From: JADKIH01 sp031417395
GTDB taxonomy: Bacteria > Bacteroidota > Bacteroidia > AKYH767-A > 2013-40CM-41-45
Direction: 5' to 3'
NCBI GenBank assembly: GCA_031417395.1
Contig: JANOVM010000075.1
Coordinates: 7,037 to 71,036 of the forward strand
Length of the DNA stretch: 64,000 nt
Below are positions 25,468 to 33,202 of the stretch, piece after piece. The number at the start of each line of letters is the position of its first letter. The first letter of the stretch is position 1. Made by a program: the position numbers and the translations under genes. Below the pieces are notes generated by a model. That model saw only the letters and a program-made list of their open reading frames with translations. It was not told the origin of the DNA and did no database searches.

Positions 25468-27054
25468 CTACCTAACAATAATCATATTCCTTACCTGCTG
25501 TATCGGACCATTTTGAAGCCTTGCATAATATATTCCGTCACCGTAATTCTCGTTTTCAAACCATACCTTGTAAGTACCTGCACTATATTCTCCGTCAGCA
25601 AGTGTTTTAATAAGCCTGGCTTCATTATCAAAAACCTGAACAAGTGTATGACCACCGCTTGTGGTAAATTCAATATAGGTACTTGAAGTAAATGGATTCG
25701 GATAATTACTTATTAAATTAATTCCGGCTAATTGATTTTGGTCATGAATTCCCAAATTGCTGCAAGCTGTGCTTTGAATAAGAGGCAGCGTTTGAAAATT
25801 CTGAAGCAGAATACTGTTTAAATCTGTTGAAGGTACACAGAACCAGTCTTGCAAAATGGAAGCATATACTGATCGGAAATCATATTGCATTGGTAAGTTA
25901 TCGTTTACTGTTACAACAGGATTAATAATGGGATTACCGCCAAGAATACCACTTTGGACATCTTTTCCAAACAAAAACATAGGAGCAGCAGCGCCGTGGT
26001 CGGTACCAAGACTGGAGTTTGATTTAATCCTTCTTCCAAATTCTGAAAATGTCATACCTAACACTCTATTCTCAATATTCAAATAAGCAAGGTCATCCAT
26101 AAAAGCAGTGATGGCTGTCGATAATTTCGATAACAAATCAGCATGTTCCCCTGTTGTAGTGGTTGTATCAACCTGATCGGAATGTGTATCAAATCCACCC
26201 AGGTTAACCATGTAAATTTTTGTTTTAAGTCCGCCGGCAATTAACCTTGCAACAATCTTTAGCTGATCAGCAAGAGAATTGGTACCGGCAGCAGGATACA
26301 TGGTTGATTGTTGAGTAATATTATTTGCCGCACTTAGAATTACGGATGAATACTGCGTCGAAAGCTGTGCCACTTGTCGGATAAAAGTAAGTTCCTTCCC
26401 TGCATTTGTATTAGGAGCCGGATCCTGCACGCCATTAATTAGGTTATAAAAACTTGTTGGATCTGAAATAGCCATTCCCATACTCGATGTTGGTCCCTGC
26501 AGTGCCATTGATACTGTTGAACCAATCTGAATTGCCAGTGGATCCGGCATGGTAGTATTTGGGTAACCGGTTGGGAAATTCGGATATTCGTAATTAAGAT
26601 ACCTGCCTCCCCATCCAGTAGCTAAAACCTGGTTGGAATCTGCCGCTGTTAACCAAATATCTGTTGCCCTGAAGTGAGAGAAATTGGGTGATGGATAACT
26701 CACTCCCTGAATAATATTCAATTTACCATTATTAAAAAGTTGTTGCATTCCTGTCATGGAAGGATGTAAACCGGTAGCTGTATAACCATTTAATGCCAAA
26801 ACCTGTGTATCAGGTATAAGTACGTTCGATCTGGCAAGTGCTAAATTTGTGTACTGATCCAAAGGAATTACTGTATTTAATCCGTCATTTCCACCATTCA
26901 TCTGAACTAAAACCAATGCATGATCATTAACTACTGCAGAGGTTAAAGCCTGCATCAAAGGTGATCCCGCAAATGCCTTAAATGAAAATCCATTCAGGAG
27001 CGAAGGCAATAGTGTGGCCGGTACTGTTCTGCGTAAAAAGTCTCTTCTTTTCAT
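25468..27054 (-). CDS. DUF1501 protein with twin-arginine signal and T9SS sorting domain
   Basis: A 528-residue protein. The N-terminus 'KRRDFLRRTVP' is a twin-arginine-like signal, followed by a hydrophobic stretch and 'AFA'. DUF1501 landmarks are 'LVLVQMNGGNDGLNTVIP', 'NLGGFDTHSDQ', 'FSEFGRRIKSN' and 'GTDHGAAAPMFLFG'. These form the alkaline-phosphatase-like fold proposed for sulfatase-like or binding proteins. The last ~80 residues are a type A sorting domain ('NYPNPFTSSTYIEF', 'VQVFDNEARLIKTL', 'YYARLQNGPI', 'VRNMIIVR'). The protein is thus predicted to cross the inner membrane by Tat and the outer membrane by T9SS. It follows its DUF1800 partner after 9 bases. Confidence 0.85.
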   Translation of the reverse strand: MKRRDFLRRTVPATLLPSLLNGFSFKAFAGSPLMQALTSAVVNDHALVLVQMNGGNDGLNTVIPLDQYTNLALARSNVLIPDTQVLALNGYTATGLHPSMTGMQQLFNNGKLNIIQGVSYPSPNFSHFRATDIWLTAADSNQVLATGWGGRYLNYEYPNFPTGYPNTTMPDPLAIQIGSTVSMALQGPTSSMGMAISDPTSFYNLINGVQDPAPNTNAGKELTFIRQVAQLSTQYSSVILSAANNITQQSTMYPAAGTNSLADQLKIVARLIAGGLKTKIYMVNLGGFDTHSDQVDTTTTTGEHADLLSKLSTAITAFMDDLAYLNIENRVLGMTFSEFGRRIKSNSSLGTDHGAAAPMFLFGKDVQSGILGGNPIINPVVTVNDNLPMQYDFRSVYASILQDWFCVPSTDLNSILLQNFQTLPLIQSTACSNLGIHDQNQLAGINLISNYPNPFTSSTYIEFTTSGGHTLVQVFDNEARLIKTLADGEYSAGTYKVWFENENYGDGIYYARLQNGPIQQVRNMIIVR

Positions 27055-27063
27055 GTCCTGAAA

Positions 27064-28761
27064 TTATGATAGTTGATATTCTGACAAATCCATTATATAC
27101 TTATAAAATGTTTGAAGCCTTGATTTCACAATATTCAAATAAACCGTATTGGTCGGATTATTTACATAATCATCCCAGGCATTAGACCAATAAGAGTTAC
27201 TTGTTTGACCGGATAATAAAATTGATAGTAAGTATGCTTCCAGACCCGGAGTAGAATCCAATGCATAAAATAGAGTAAGTACCTCATCAATCAAAGCTAA
27301 AGGATCAGATGGATTTGTCAAACTTTCCGTAAAAGCAACAACATCAATAACTATTGTTTTACTATAATTTGTATAACCATTATTAGCCATGCGATCACTG
27401 AACTGATTTCTCTTTGGCAATGTATCTGAATTGATCCATAATTCATGAAAGGAAGGCTCCTGGTAATATGCAGGAAAGCCTGCAACATTTGGAGGATCGC
27501 CAACATCAAATTGCATTCCGGATGCCTGTGTTCTCAACTTATCCCAGCTTGCATATTGAGCAACGATATCTGTGTTATCCGGAAAAACAACCCCAAATTC
27601 CCTGCAGAGAGCAACTGAAAAATCAATAGGTGATTTAATTATACAACCTCGATTCAATACATCGTAAAAATGTTCGCTTTTAAAGAGTGCTGATAAAACA
27701 GGCACTATATCATAATTAGAAGAACGGAAAATATTTGCGAGCGGTTGAATGACATTTGTTTCGGCAGCGGCATCTATTTCATAATAAACAAACCAACGAT
27801 ATAATTTACGGCAAACAAATTCAGCAACTTCTGTTCGGGCGAAAATCATATTCATCAGGTCATCAACTTCATTGGCACCTGCGATTCCGCTTTGACCTGT
27901 TATTGTGGTATTGTTATACCAGGATGAAAAAACTTTATCCGTTGGATCATGTTTATTTGAATTAAAAACAGAATTATAACCATTGGTAGATACCCCCGCA
28001 ACCAGATCATTTCTCCATCCTGTTAATACACGTGCAGCAGCCTTTACATCGTCTTCAGTATATTGTGCATTACCACCGGAATCTTTACCTATCGTAAATA
28101 ACTCCTGTAATTCTCTGGCGTAATTTTCATTAGGTGCTGAAGCGGTATTTTGTTCGCCATTAAGATAACGCAACATAGCTGTATTAAGAGTGATTTGCTT
28201 TGTAAACTGTTTGAAATTCCCAAGAGAATATTCCCGAATCAAAACATTGTAATTGTAAACAAAATTTGAAATGGCGACAGTGTCCAATTCAATAACAAAA
28301 TGGTTGCTCCAGAATAATGTCATCTTTTCCCTTAAACTTCTGGGCTGATTAAGCATTTGCGATATCCACCATGATTTTAAACTTTTTTTCCTGCTGGTGT
28401 AAGTATAGACATTTATATTACTGGTATCAGGAGTCCCCGGCCAGGGTTGACCTGCAGGGCATAAAGGATCGGTAATAATGTTGCTATAACTATTTAAGGG
28501 TGGTGAAGGCGCAGAATACACAGGATGATTGATAAGCTCTAAGAGGGTATCAACACTATCACTCATAGTTAAACTTAGGAAGAAGTCAACATCACTTTTT
28601 GATGAACCAAACATAGTCCTCTTCAATAAATGTTTGACTTCACTAAACGACCAGGATCCTGTAAAGGGTGTTAAACCCGAATTCGTACGTGCAACGGAAT
28701 CAAAATTCTGTTTCTTGTTGCTTTCAACCGGTATGCCTGAAAGAAAGTCTCTTCTGTCCAT
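27064..28761 (-). CDS. DUF1800 protein
   Basis: A 565-residue protein beginning 'MDRRDFLSGIP', again with a twin-arginine-like pair although the hydrophobic part is weak. DUF1800 motifs include 'HLLKRTMFG', 'LREKMTLFWSNHFV', 'NENYARELQELFTIG' and 'VLTGWR'. DUF1800 and DUF1501 genes form a conserved pair in Bacteroidota, Planctomycetes and others; their function is unknown, and they are thought to act together outside the cytoplasm. It is the first gene of the pair, transcribed from a strong promoter at 28832-28861. Confidence 0.85.
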   Translation of the reverse strand: MDRRDFLSGIPVESNKKQNFDSVARTNSGLTPFTGSWSFSEVKHLLKRTMFGSSKSDVDFFLSLTMSDSVDTLLELINHPVYSAPSPPLNSYSNIITDPLCPAGQPWPGTPDTSNINVYTYTSRKKSLKSWWISQMLNQPRSLREKMTLFWSNHFVIELDTVAISNFVYNYNVLIREYSLGNFKQFTKQITLNTAMLRYLNGEQNTASAPNENYARELQELFTIGKDSGGNAQYTEDDVKAAARVLTGWRNDLVAGVSTNGYNSVFNSNKHDPTDKVFSSWYNNTTITGQSGIAGANEVDDLMNMIFARTEVAEFVCRKLYRWFVYYEIDAAAETNVIQPLANIFRSSNYDIVPVLSALFKSEHFYDVLNRGCIIKSPIDFSVALCREFGVVFPDNTDIVAQYASWDKLRTQASGMQFDVGDPPNVAGFPAYYQEPSFHELWINSDTLPKRNQFSDRMANNGYTNYSKTIVIDVVAFTESLTNPSDPLALIDEVLTLFYALDSTPGLEAYLLSILLSGQTSNSYWSNAWDDYVNNPTNTVYLNIVKSRLQTFYKYIMDLSEYQLS

Positions 28762-28831
28762 GTTGTGATATATATTGTCCCAGACTCATAAACAAGTCAG
28801 GGGTTTAATAAGGTTGATAAAATTAAGTAAT

Positions 28832-28861
28832 TAAAGATAATGAAATTAGGCTTAATCACAA
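28832..28861 (-). promoter_or_regulatory. Promoter of the DUF1800-DUF1501 operon
   Basis: On the minus strand TTG (28859-28861), a 19-base spacer and TATCTTTA (28832-28839) match the Bacteroidota pattern with one change in the last base of the -7 box. The leader is about 65 bases. Confidence 0.6.
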
Positions 28862-28905
28862 TTCATTGTAAGGGTATTGAAGAAAATTATTAACAAAAAA
28901 GGCAT

Positions 28906-28935
28906 AAAAAAAGCCATACACCCCTGGCGTATGGC
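28906..28935 (-). terminator. Intrinsic terminator after apaG
   Basis: On the minus strand a GCCATAC(28929-28935 complement)/GTATGGC(28913-28919 complement) stem is followed by seven T (28906-28912), shortly after the apaG stop. Confidence 0.85.
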
Positions 28936-28956
28936 CCTCGCTGTTGATCAGAGAAC

Positions 28957-29343
28957 TTAATTTAACTTATAAGGAACTACTAATTGAAATTCCGGGATTC
29001 TAACGTAAAAATGTTTTTTATCGATAAGTCTTTCCATCAGGTAAGTACCATACATCTTACCAACTTCAGAATCTAAATTACAGCCTGAAACATATTGATA
29101 ACTTTCTCCTGTTCCAATAATAGGCTGTTCACCTACTACTCCTTCACCTTCTACTTCACGATTCGTAGAAGAGGAATCGATTATAAACCAATGTCGGCGA
29201 GTTAGCCGAATTGAATAGTCGCTATTATTAGTAATCGTAATCCTGTAAGCAAAGATGTGCTGATTGAGATTATTATTACTTTGGTCAGGACGGTAGAAAA
29301 CCTCTACGCTGACTTTAACACCTGATGTAACTTGAGTAATCAT
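28957..29343 (-). CDS. apaG: ApaG-family protein
   Basis: From the ATG at 29343 the protein is 128 residues (MITQVTSGVKVSVEV), close to the family length. 'IFAYRITITNNSDYSIRLTRRHWFIID' and 'GVVGEQPIIGTGESYQYVSGC' followed by 'GTYLM' are the ApaG (DUF525) core, a fibronectin-like fold. ApaG is often linked to Co2+/Mg2+ efflux, but its biochemical role is not settled. A TATATTTG box at 29363-29370 is just upstream, and a terminator follows, so it is likely a single-gene unit. Confidence 0.92.
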   Translation of the reverse strand: MITQVTSGVKVSVEVFYRPDQSNNNLNQHIFAYRITITNNSDYSIRLTRRHWFIIDSSSTNREVEGEGVVGEQPIIGTGESYQYVSGCNLDSEVGKMYGTYLMERLIDKKHFYVRIPEFQLVVPYKLN

Positions 29344-29362
29344 AATAAAGTGAATCAAAGAT

Positions 29363-29370
29363 CAAATATA
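29363..29370 (-). promoter_or_regulatory. Candidate -7 box (TATATTTG) of apaG
   Basis: Exact TAnnTTTG match on the minus strand about 20 bases upstream of the apaG start; no TTG at the expected -33 spacing. The remaining intergenic sequence up to 29626 shows nothing else I can support. Confidence 0.45.
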
Positions 29371-29626
29371 TTAAAGCATTTCAATAATCTTTAACAATTT
29401 TGATGAATGTTCGTTTTAATTTGGTGAATGATTTCCAAAGGTCAACAATATTTTTTTTCACTCAATAAATGACAAAAGAATGACACGTCCGGGAGGTGTT
29501 ATAAAAAATAAAGCATAATTTTGCATTCTTAATTTTTGAGTCAAATTTCTCGGCTTCTATTCGATTTTTTTTTGTGCTTTAGAAACTGTCATTAGCCAAT
29601 TAAAACAATTAATTCACCAAGTAAAT

Positions 29627-31558
29627 TTAATCTTCCAGTAAAGAGAGTTGTTCAAAAACATTTTCCCATTCGGAAATTATCTTTTTCATCTTTGCTTCCT
29701 GCAGATTGAAAGATTCCAGAGCTTTCTTAAACTTGTCCGGATCAGCATATGTAGAAGGCTCTGACAATCGGGTTTCAAGCAGTTCTTTCTCTGTTCTTGC
29801 CGCAGCCAGCTCCTCTTCCAGCTGTTTAAATCTTTGGTTTAATTTTTTCTTTATTTTTTTTTGCTCTTCATCAACTCCTTTTACAGGTAATTCTTCTTTG
29901 ATTTTTTTCTTTTCCTGAATCTCTTTCTGTCGCTGAGTTTTTAGTCCTGCTTTTTCATTTTCTCTGCGCTGCTGTTGTGAATATTCATATTCATCATAAG
30001 GTCCCGGGTATTCTTTCACATGCTGATTTTCTATCCACCATATTTTATTAGCTACCTGCGACAGAAAATACCTGTCGTGTGAAACGATAATAAATGTACC
30101 TTCAAATTCCTGCAATACCTGTATCAAAATTCCAACCGATTGCATGTCGAGGTGGTTTGTTGGCTCATCCAGTATCAGAAAGTTAGCTTTGCTTAAGATT
30201 GTTTTTGCCAGGGCAACACGCGACTTCTCTCCTCCTGAAAGAACCTTTATTTTTTTAAAAACATCGTCACCCGAAAACAAGAAGGCTCCTAATACCGCTC
30301 TCAACTCTACTTCTTTTTTATCCGGAGCGAAATGAATCAATTCTGTTATTAGATCATTATTTAAGCCCAAAGACTCCAGCTGATGCTGGGCATAAAAGGA
30401 TGTCATAACATTGTGTGTTGGTTCGCTTTTGCCCTCAAAAGGCTCACTACCGTTAATTACGCGCAACAAAGTAGATTTCCCTCTACCATTTGCACCAATT
30501 AGAGCAATCTTATCACCTCTTGATATTTTTATTTCCGTGTTTTTTAAAATATTCAAATCCCCATAGCTCTTGTCCTGAATTTGGACATGTGAAAGAACCT
30601 TTCCCGGCTGCTTTTCAATCTGAAACCGTATGCTGATTTCAGGACCATCAGATTCAACGTCATCAATCTTCTCAAGTTTATCGAGTTTTTTAATTCTCGA
30701 CTGAGCCATCTTTGCTTTAGAAGCTTTAGCCCGAAAACGATCAATTAATTTTTCCTGCTCCTTAATATATTGCTGCTGATTCTTAAATTGAGAACGCTGG
30801 ATTTCATCTCTACCCGACTTTTCTCCAAGGTAGAAAGTATAATTTCCATTGTAAACAGTAATTTTTTGTTGTGCAATTTCTGCAGTTTTAGTAATAATAT
30901 TATCCAGAAAATATCTGTCGTGAGAAACTATTACTACCGTACCCGGATAACTCCTCAGGTAACTTTCAATCCACTCAATTGAAGGAAGATCAAGATGGTT
31001 CGTCGGCTCATCCAGCAATAGTAAATCAGGATTCTGAAGCATCATTTTAGCCAACATCACGCGCATGCGCCAACCACCTGAAAACTGGTTTAAAGGCCTC
31101 GAAAGATCCTCTGTTTTAAATCCCAGTCCTTCCAGCAAAGCTTCAGCTTTTGGTCGAAGATTGTAACCATCTGCCGCTTCAAATAAAACCTGCTTATCAT
31201 GCAATTCATGTAAAATCTCTTCACTATGATCATGCTCCATCTTTTCCAATAGTTCATGAATCTCCTTATCCAGCTGAATAGTTTCACTAAAAGCCTGTAA
31301 TGCAACATCTAATATGGTTTCATGACTGGTATAACTCAATAGATCCTGATTCAAAAATCCAATAGAGAGGTTTTTAATCTTACTGACTTCGCCACTTTCC
31401 AAAGCATATTCGCCATTTATAATCCTTAATAAAGTCGATTTACCCGTGCCATTTAGGCCTACCAATCCTATCTTTTCACCGGGATTTATCTGCCATGTGG
31501 CATTTTTATACAAATACCTACCCCCGAATTCAAATGAAATATTATTTAACGTCAACAT
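29627..31558 (-). CDS. ABC-F family ATP-binding protein
   Basis: The ATG at 31558 (MLTLNNISFEFGG) gives 643 residues; the upstream in-frame ATG at 31582 is not supported. Two ATPase domains are visible: Walker A 'GLNGTGKST' (34-42) with signature 'FSGGWRMR' and Walker B 'LLLDEPTNHLD', then 'GANGRGKST' with 'LSGGEKSR' and 'LILDEPTNHLD'. The inter-domain linker is a charged helical pair ('RFRAKASKAKMAQSRIKKLDKLEK', in part) of P-site tRNA interaction motif type. It has no membrane segments. ABC-F proteins act on ribosomes to resolve stalled translation or to give antibiotic protection. The C-terminal coiled coil resembles Uup-type members. Confidence 0.88.
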   Translation of the reverse strand: MLTLNNISFEFGGRYLYKNATWQINPGEKIGLVGLNGTGKSTLLRIINGEYALESGEVSKIKNLSIGFLNQDLLSYTSHETILDVALQAFSETIQLDKEIHELLEKMEHDHSEEILHELHDKQVLFEAADGYNLRPKAEALLEGLGFKTEDLSRPLNQFSGGWRMRVMLAKMMLQNPDLLLLDEPTNHLDLPSIEWIESYLRSYPGTVVIVSHDRYFLDNIITKTAEIAQQKITVYNGNYTFYLGEKSGRDEIQRSQFKNQQQYIKEQEKLIDRFRAKASKAKMAQSRIKKLDKLEKIDDVESDGPEISIRFQIEKQPGKVLSHVQIQDKSYGDLNILKNTEIKISRGDKIALIGANGRGKSTLLRVINGSEPFEGKSEPTHNVMTSFYAQHQLESLGLNNDLITELIHFAPDKKEVELRAVLGAFLFSGDDVFKKIKVLSGGEKSRVALAKTILSKANFLILDEPTNHLDMQSVGILIQVLQEFEGTFIIVSHDRYFLSQVANKIWWIENQHVKEYPGPYDEYEYSQQQRRENEKAGLKTQRQKEIQEKKKIKEELPVKGVDEEQKKIKKKLNQRFKQLEEELAAARTEKELLETRLSEPSTYADPDKFKKALESFNLQEAKMKKIISEWENVFEQLSLLED

Positions 31559-31647
31559 AGCCCCAAAAATCCTAATTCTCAACCGATATACAAAAAAAGG
31601 TTTTTTATATTTTCATAATGTGCCTTTTTAGATGTTTTTATAGAATA

Positions 31648-31677
31648 TTGTTGAATTAAATTTTTTATTTATTTTCG
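31648..31677 (+). promoter_or_regulatory. Promoter of the DUF3078 gene
   Basis: TTG (31648-31650), a 19-base spacer and TATTTTCG (31670-31677) fit the consensus apart from C in the -7 box. The start codon at 31844 leaves a leader of about 160 bases. Confidence 0.55.
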
Positions 31678-31709
31678 CCATCCCATAAATCTTAGGATAG
31701 CTCTCATTT

Positions 31710-31772
31710 AGGAGAATAAAGAAAGTAAGATTAATATTTCTAATCAGAATATTAATTATCGTCTCCTTTTTT
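31710..31772 (+). promoter_or_regulatory. Structured 5' leader: nested hairpin followed by T-tract
   Basis: An outer stem AGGAGA (31710-31715)/TCTCCT (31762-31767) encloses an inner stem ATTAATATT (31730-31738)/AATATTAAT (31748-31756). The outer stem runs into a T-tract (31767-31772). The layout resembles an attenuator or a leader structure that could control read-through into the DUF3078 gene. No known riboswitch core is recognised. Confidence 0.55.
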
Positions 31773-31820
31773 CTATTAAATAAACACTCAGCAATCAATA
31801 AAACAATATCTAATCTAAAA

Positions 31821-31840
31821 TCAAATCAAATCAAATCAAA
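31821..31840 (+). repeat. Four tandem TCAAA units before the start codon
   Basis: TCAAA is repeated four times and the ATG follows after three A. Such a short pentamer array next to the ribosome-binding zone can change in copy number by slippage, which would alter the spacing to the start. Confidence 0.8.
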
Positions 31841-31843
31841 AAA

Positions 31844-32695
31844 ATGAAAAAAACATTACAACTTGCAATTTTTGCAGTTACATTATCATTGACCGCCTTT
31901 AGTCAGACAGAACCTGATACATCATGGAAGAAAGGTGGATTCATTGGAATCAATTTTACTCAAGTTAACCTTTCTAAATGGGCTCAGGGCGGTGAAAACG
32001 CATTATCTTTAGCCTCTAATGTTAACCTTTTCGCTAATTATATCAAGGGCAAAGCGGATTGGTCAAATAGTCTTGATCTTGCATATGCCTTTGTAAAATC
32101 CGGAACGCAAAGTCTTAGAAAAAGCGACGATAAAATTGAATTGACCTCCAAATACGGCAGAAAAATCAGTGATCATTGGTTATACAGTGCTCTTTTCAAT
32201 TTTAAAAGTCAGTTTGCAAGCGGCTATGCATATCCTGAAGATAGCGTTGTATCTAAATTCCTTTCTCCTGCATATTTTACGCTTGGACTTGGATTTACTT
32301 ATAAGCCTGTAGATTATTTTGAAGTATTCCTTTCACCTGCAACCGGAAAAATCACAATGGTTTCTGATTCCAAATTATCTGATTTAGGTGCTTATGGCGT
32401 TGACCCCGGCAAAACTACAAGAAATGAATTTGGTGCTTACATCAATGCAAAATTCAAAAAGGAAATTATGACTAACATTACACTTTCCTCTAAACTTGAA
32501 TTGTTCAACAATTATACAGATAAGGACAAAGACAATGCAAAGGCAATCGATGTTAACTGGGACTCTTCTTTAAACATGAAGGTTAATAAATATATCACTG
32601 CTAGTTTAAATACATTGGTTATTTACGATGCAAACATTGTTGCCACAACTCAGTTCAAAGAGATTTTGGGTGTAGGCTTCGGATATAAATTCTAA
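31844..32695 (+). CDS. DUF3078 outer-membrane-type beta-barrel protein
   Basis: A 283-residue protein with a signal peptide (MKKTLQLAIFAVTLSLTAFSQ). The mature part shows the DUF3078 pattern: 'WKKGGFIGINFTQVNLSKWAQGGENALS', in pieces, then alternating amphipathic strands ('FYTLGLGFTYKP'-like at ~145, 'FEVFLSPATGKITMVSD', 'GVDPGK', 'RNEFGAYINAKF') and an aromatic C-terminus 'VGFGYKF' typical of outer-membrane barrels. Function is unknown. It has a long leader with a hairpin and a TCAAA array, suggesting expression control. Confidence 0.85.
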   Translation: MKKTLQLAIFAVTLSLTAFSQTEPDTSWKKGGFIGINFTQVNLSKWAQGGENALSLASNVNLFANYIKGKADWSNSLDLAYAFVKSGTQSLRKSDDKIELTSKYGRKISDHWLYSALFNFKSQFASGYAYPEDSVVSKFLSPAYFTLGLGFTYKPVDYFEVFLSPATGKITMVSDSKLSDLGAYGVDPGKTTRNEFGAYINAKFKKEIMTNITLSSKLELFNNYTDKDKDNAKAIDVNWDSSLNMKVNKYITASLNTLVIYDANIVATTQFKEILGVGFGYKF

Positions 32696-32766
32696 TAATT
32701 AATTATTTATCATACCACCCGATTCAATAATAGCAGTATCTATTTCAAAGTTTAGTTTTCTATAAT

Positions 32767-33153
32767 TTGAATGAAAAAATTAAAATACTGCTTTTGGTTG
32801 GATCGGGTGGATTTATCGGATCTGTTTTAAGATATTTCATATCCGTAAACACCCCTCACAAATTTCTTTCATCGGTTCCAACCGGTACATTATTAGTGAA
32901 TATTATTGGTTGTTTTATTATTGGAGCTATTTTCGGGGTTGGCGAACGAACAGAAATAAACCCTAATGTTAGATTTTTTCTCACAGCAGGTTTCTGTGGA
33001 GGCTTCACTACCTTTTCTGCTTTTTCTGTAGAAACTTTTTCACTGTTAAAGAGCGAAATGATAAGTCAGGCATTTATTTACATTATTGCAAGTATAATTT
33101 TCGGCTTAGTTGCTACTTTCACAGGCTATTACTGCGTAAGACTATTTCAATAA
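32767..33153 (+). CDS. crcB: Fluoride ion exporter FluC/CrcB
   Basis: The 128-residue length and four transmembrane helices fit the Fluc family of fluoride channels, which expel F- from the cytoplasm as dimers. Motifs are 'GGFIGSVLRYFIS' (12-24), 'NIIGCFIIGAIFG' and 'TAGFCGGFTTFSAFSVE', the last containing the conserved Thr/Ser-rich kink. The start codon is TTG at 32767; an ATG at 32771 is in a different frame and would give an unrelated peptide. No fluoride riboswitch is recognised upstream. Confidence 0.92.
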   Translation: MNEKIKILLLVGSGGFIGSVLRYFISVNTPHKFLSSVPTGTLLVNIIGCFIIGAIFGVGERTEINPNVRFFLTAGFCGGFTTFSAFSVETFSLLKSEMISQAFIYIIASIIFGLVATFTGYYCVRLFQ

Positions 33154-33173
33154 ACAAAAAGTTAATTATATTT

Positions 33174-33181
33174 TAACTTTG
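33174..33181 (+). promoter_or_regulatory. Candidate -7 box (TAACTTTG) of the WD40 gene
   Basis: Exact TAnnTTTG match 22 bases before the ATG at 33203; no TTG at -33 spacing. Confidence 0.45.
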
Positions 33182-33202
33182 CTTTTAATACATTTTTGAA
33201 CG

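Noticed and set aside
29512..29530. Possible plus-strand promoter (TAATTTTG, about 29516) and a small RNA in the gap
   Set aside because: No -33 TTG, no gene on the plus strand for over 2 kb, and no terminator; too weak.
32700..32766. Fluoride riboswitch before crcB
   Set aside because: The 60-base gap lacks the conserved pseudoknot core and any plausible pairing; not supported.
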